A stretch of 64,000 nt of DNA, taken from Margaritifera margaritifera (taxonomy: Eukaryota > Mollusca > Bivalvia > Unionida > Margaritiferidae). Under the pieces are notes generated by a model. The model was not told the DNA's origin. It worked only from the letters and a program-made list of their open reading frames with translations, and made no database searches. The first letter of the stretch is position 1. The number at the start of each line of letters is the position of its first letter. The DNA is taken from positions 3,923,501 through 3,987,500 of the forward strand of contig JAQPZY010001684.1 in assembly GCA_029931535.1 (NCBI GenBank), in the 5' to 3' direction. A program made the translations under genes and the position numbers. Positions 62,594 to 64,000 of this stretch are shown here, one piece after another.

Positions 62594-64000
62594 TGCGAAA
62601 TTTCATGTTCCTTAGAATAAATCATACAATACCCTCCTCGATGCGTCACCGTTTGCTATACGTGATTTAACAAAAACTGTATCTCTTTTCACTCCACGAT
62701 AGTTAGAACAAATGTCCTCTGTCCGAGATTCCATACCCGAATCCTCGATATGCATCAAATACAAGAATTTGTGTGTGTGTGTGCGTTCGTTTGAACAGAT
62801 ACAGAGGCATATACTCAAAAAGGCCCAAAGAGAGAAAAATAAATATTGTAATAAATAAGTGCTTGTCTGTATCTTTGTGCTTGGGTGATTGTGTGAAAAT
62901 GGGATATTTATATATGAATGTTTGTATGTGTACAAATAAAGATATAGAAGAAGACAGATAGACGGAAAAGCAGAGAGAAAGGACCATCGAAACTAGTGCA
63001 TGTATTTATCTGTGTACACATATGGTTTAATGAAAATGTGATTCCCGATGTGTGACTCAGAGTATAAATGTGTGTGTGAAGAGATATAGTCAGATAGACA
63101 GAGAAAAAAACATGTTATTATCTTTGTGCTTATTTGATTGGGTGAAAATCTTATTTGAGATGTGTTAGTGTATTTGTAAAAGGTATCAATTACACTAATT
63201 AGGTTCCTTATATATGTCCTTCAATTTTTCAAAACTTTTATGAATCCATTGCATTAGTTTTAAATTCAGATGCACAAAACTATTTTACTTATGTTGGGCA
63301 CTAACTTGGACACAACTATATCCGAAAATCAGCATATGTTATGTTGCATTTTCTGGAAATAGTTACATTTTCGTAAAATGACTAGAATGTTTAGTGCATG
63401 TGACCTTTCTGGAACAAGCTGAATCACGCCATGTTGCTTTGTCATCCCACGTTGAAACTCGTAGACTTACAAAAATAATCATTTTATTGTCTGTTTCGGC
63501 TTTACTGCTGATTTCTGTTGAATGCAAGCGGGATTCTTTACTGTTTAACACATTTCCATTATGAATCAATACACAAATATTATTAATTTTCTAAAGGACT
63601 TTAATTCGGTGCAATAAGATAATCAATGGTTAGTAAGAAAAATGCATCAGTGACATTATAATATCCTTTTACATCTAATCATTGTATCAAATCTATACGA
63701 ATTCAAGACTGGAAAAAATTCTAATCCTTCATCCCAGCTCAGCCAAGGCATTCAGTCTTAAGATTAGACATATCTCACATTCAAATAAGCGATAACACCG
63801 TGAATGCATATATGTGATAGAATCAGCGTTCGTGGCTTTCCAGAAAAAGATTTTTGTTCATATTCAAATTTACGGATATATAAATAAGGGCAAAGTTGAC
63901 CCATTTCTTTGCAGGTTGGTACTTTTGCATCAGGCCTCTAAATTTGTTTCTTTTCATTCAACTAGACATTTATTGAGACTTGATTAACAGTTCTTGCTCA
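62594..64000. other. Noncoding
   Basis: A (GT)n tract at 62,771-62,783 and loosely recurring gtgtgtgtgaa/tagacagag words; no gene recognised. Confidence 0.45.

Overview
This is an intron-rich, AT-rich, repeat-laden animal genome segment. Long simple-sequence tracts, degenerate satellites, Maverick/Polinton remnants, a Gmr1-type Ty3/gypsy element, tRNA-derived SINEs and an APE-type non-LTR retrotransposon point to a marine invertebrate, most likely a mollusc such as a bivalve. The phylum is an inference from repeat style, not from a diagnostic gene.

There are two host genes, both on the minus strand. The main one is a guanylate-binding protein (GBP, dynamin superfamily) gene spread over about 38 kb (52,976 down to 14,639). 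I resolved twelve exons from splice sites and reading phase: E1 to E6 carry the large GTPase domain (P-loop, DTEGL, RD motif), E6 to E9 the start of the helical domain, E10 a charged coiled coil, E11 a glycine-rich hydrophobic module, and E12 a hydrophilic tail with the stop and no CaaX box. Phases match at every junction except E9/E10, where at least one exon is missing. E11 and E12 each have a decayed second copy (18.7 kb and 14.0 kb). The E11 copy lies in a 2.3-kb segmental duplication.

The second gene (4,539 to 2,415) encodes the end of an unfamiliar helical region followed by a trypsin-like (PA-clan) protease domain with an intact His/Asp/Ser triad; its first exon was not found.

Most of the rest is mobile or repetitive DNA. 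From left to right: a degenerate 160-bp repeat; microsatellites; a decayed Maverick/Polinton (integrase with chromodomain, then DNA polymerase B) at 9.7-12.35 kb; a pogo/CENP-B-type helix-turn-helix scrap; a 142-bp satellite at 16.2-17.0 kb; duplication copies A (17.0-19.4) and B (23.5-25.8); CAACGTTG arrays at 19.4-20.4 kb; an antisense LINE RT fragment at 21.5-22.1 kb; a 24-bp minisatellite at 44.3 kb; a second Polinton integrase scrap at 45.6 kb; a decayed Gmr1-type gypsy element with integrase upstream of RT at 46.4-49.5 kb; a LINE with an intact endonuclease/RT ORF at 53.3-57.9 kb; and a 360-bp satellite at 58.6-60.3 kb.

The most interesting point is the architecture of the GBP 3' end: the usual prenylation end is replaced by a hydrophobic glycine-rich exon plus an acidic tail, both duplicated, beside a protease gene. 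Whether these copies are used as alternative C-termini can only be settled with transcripts.
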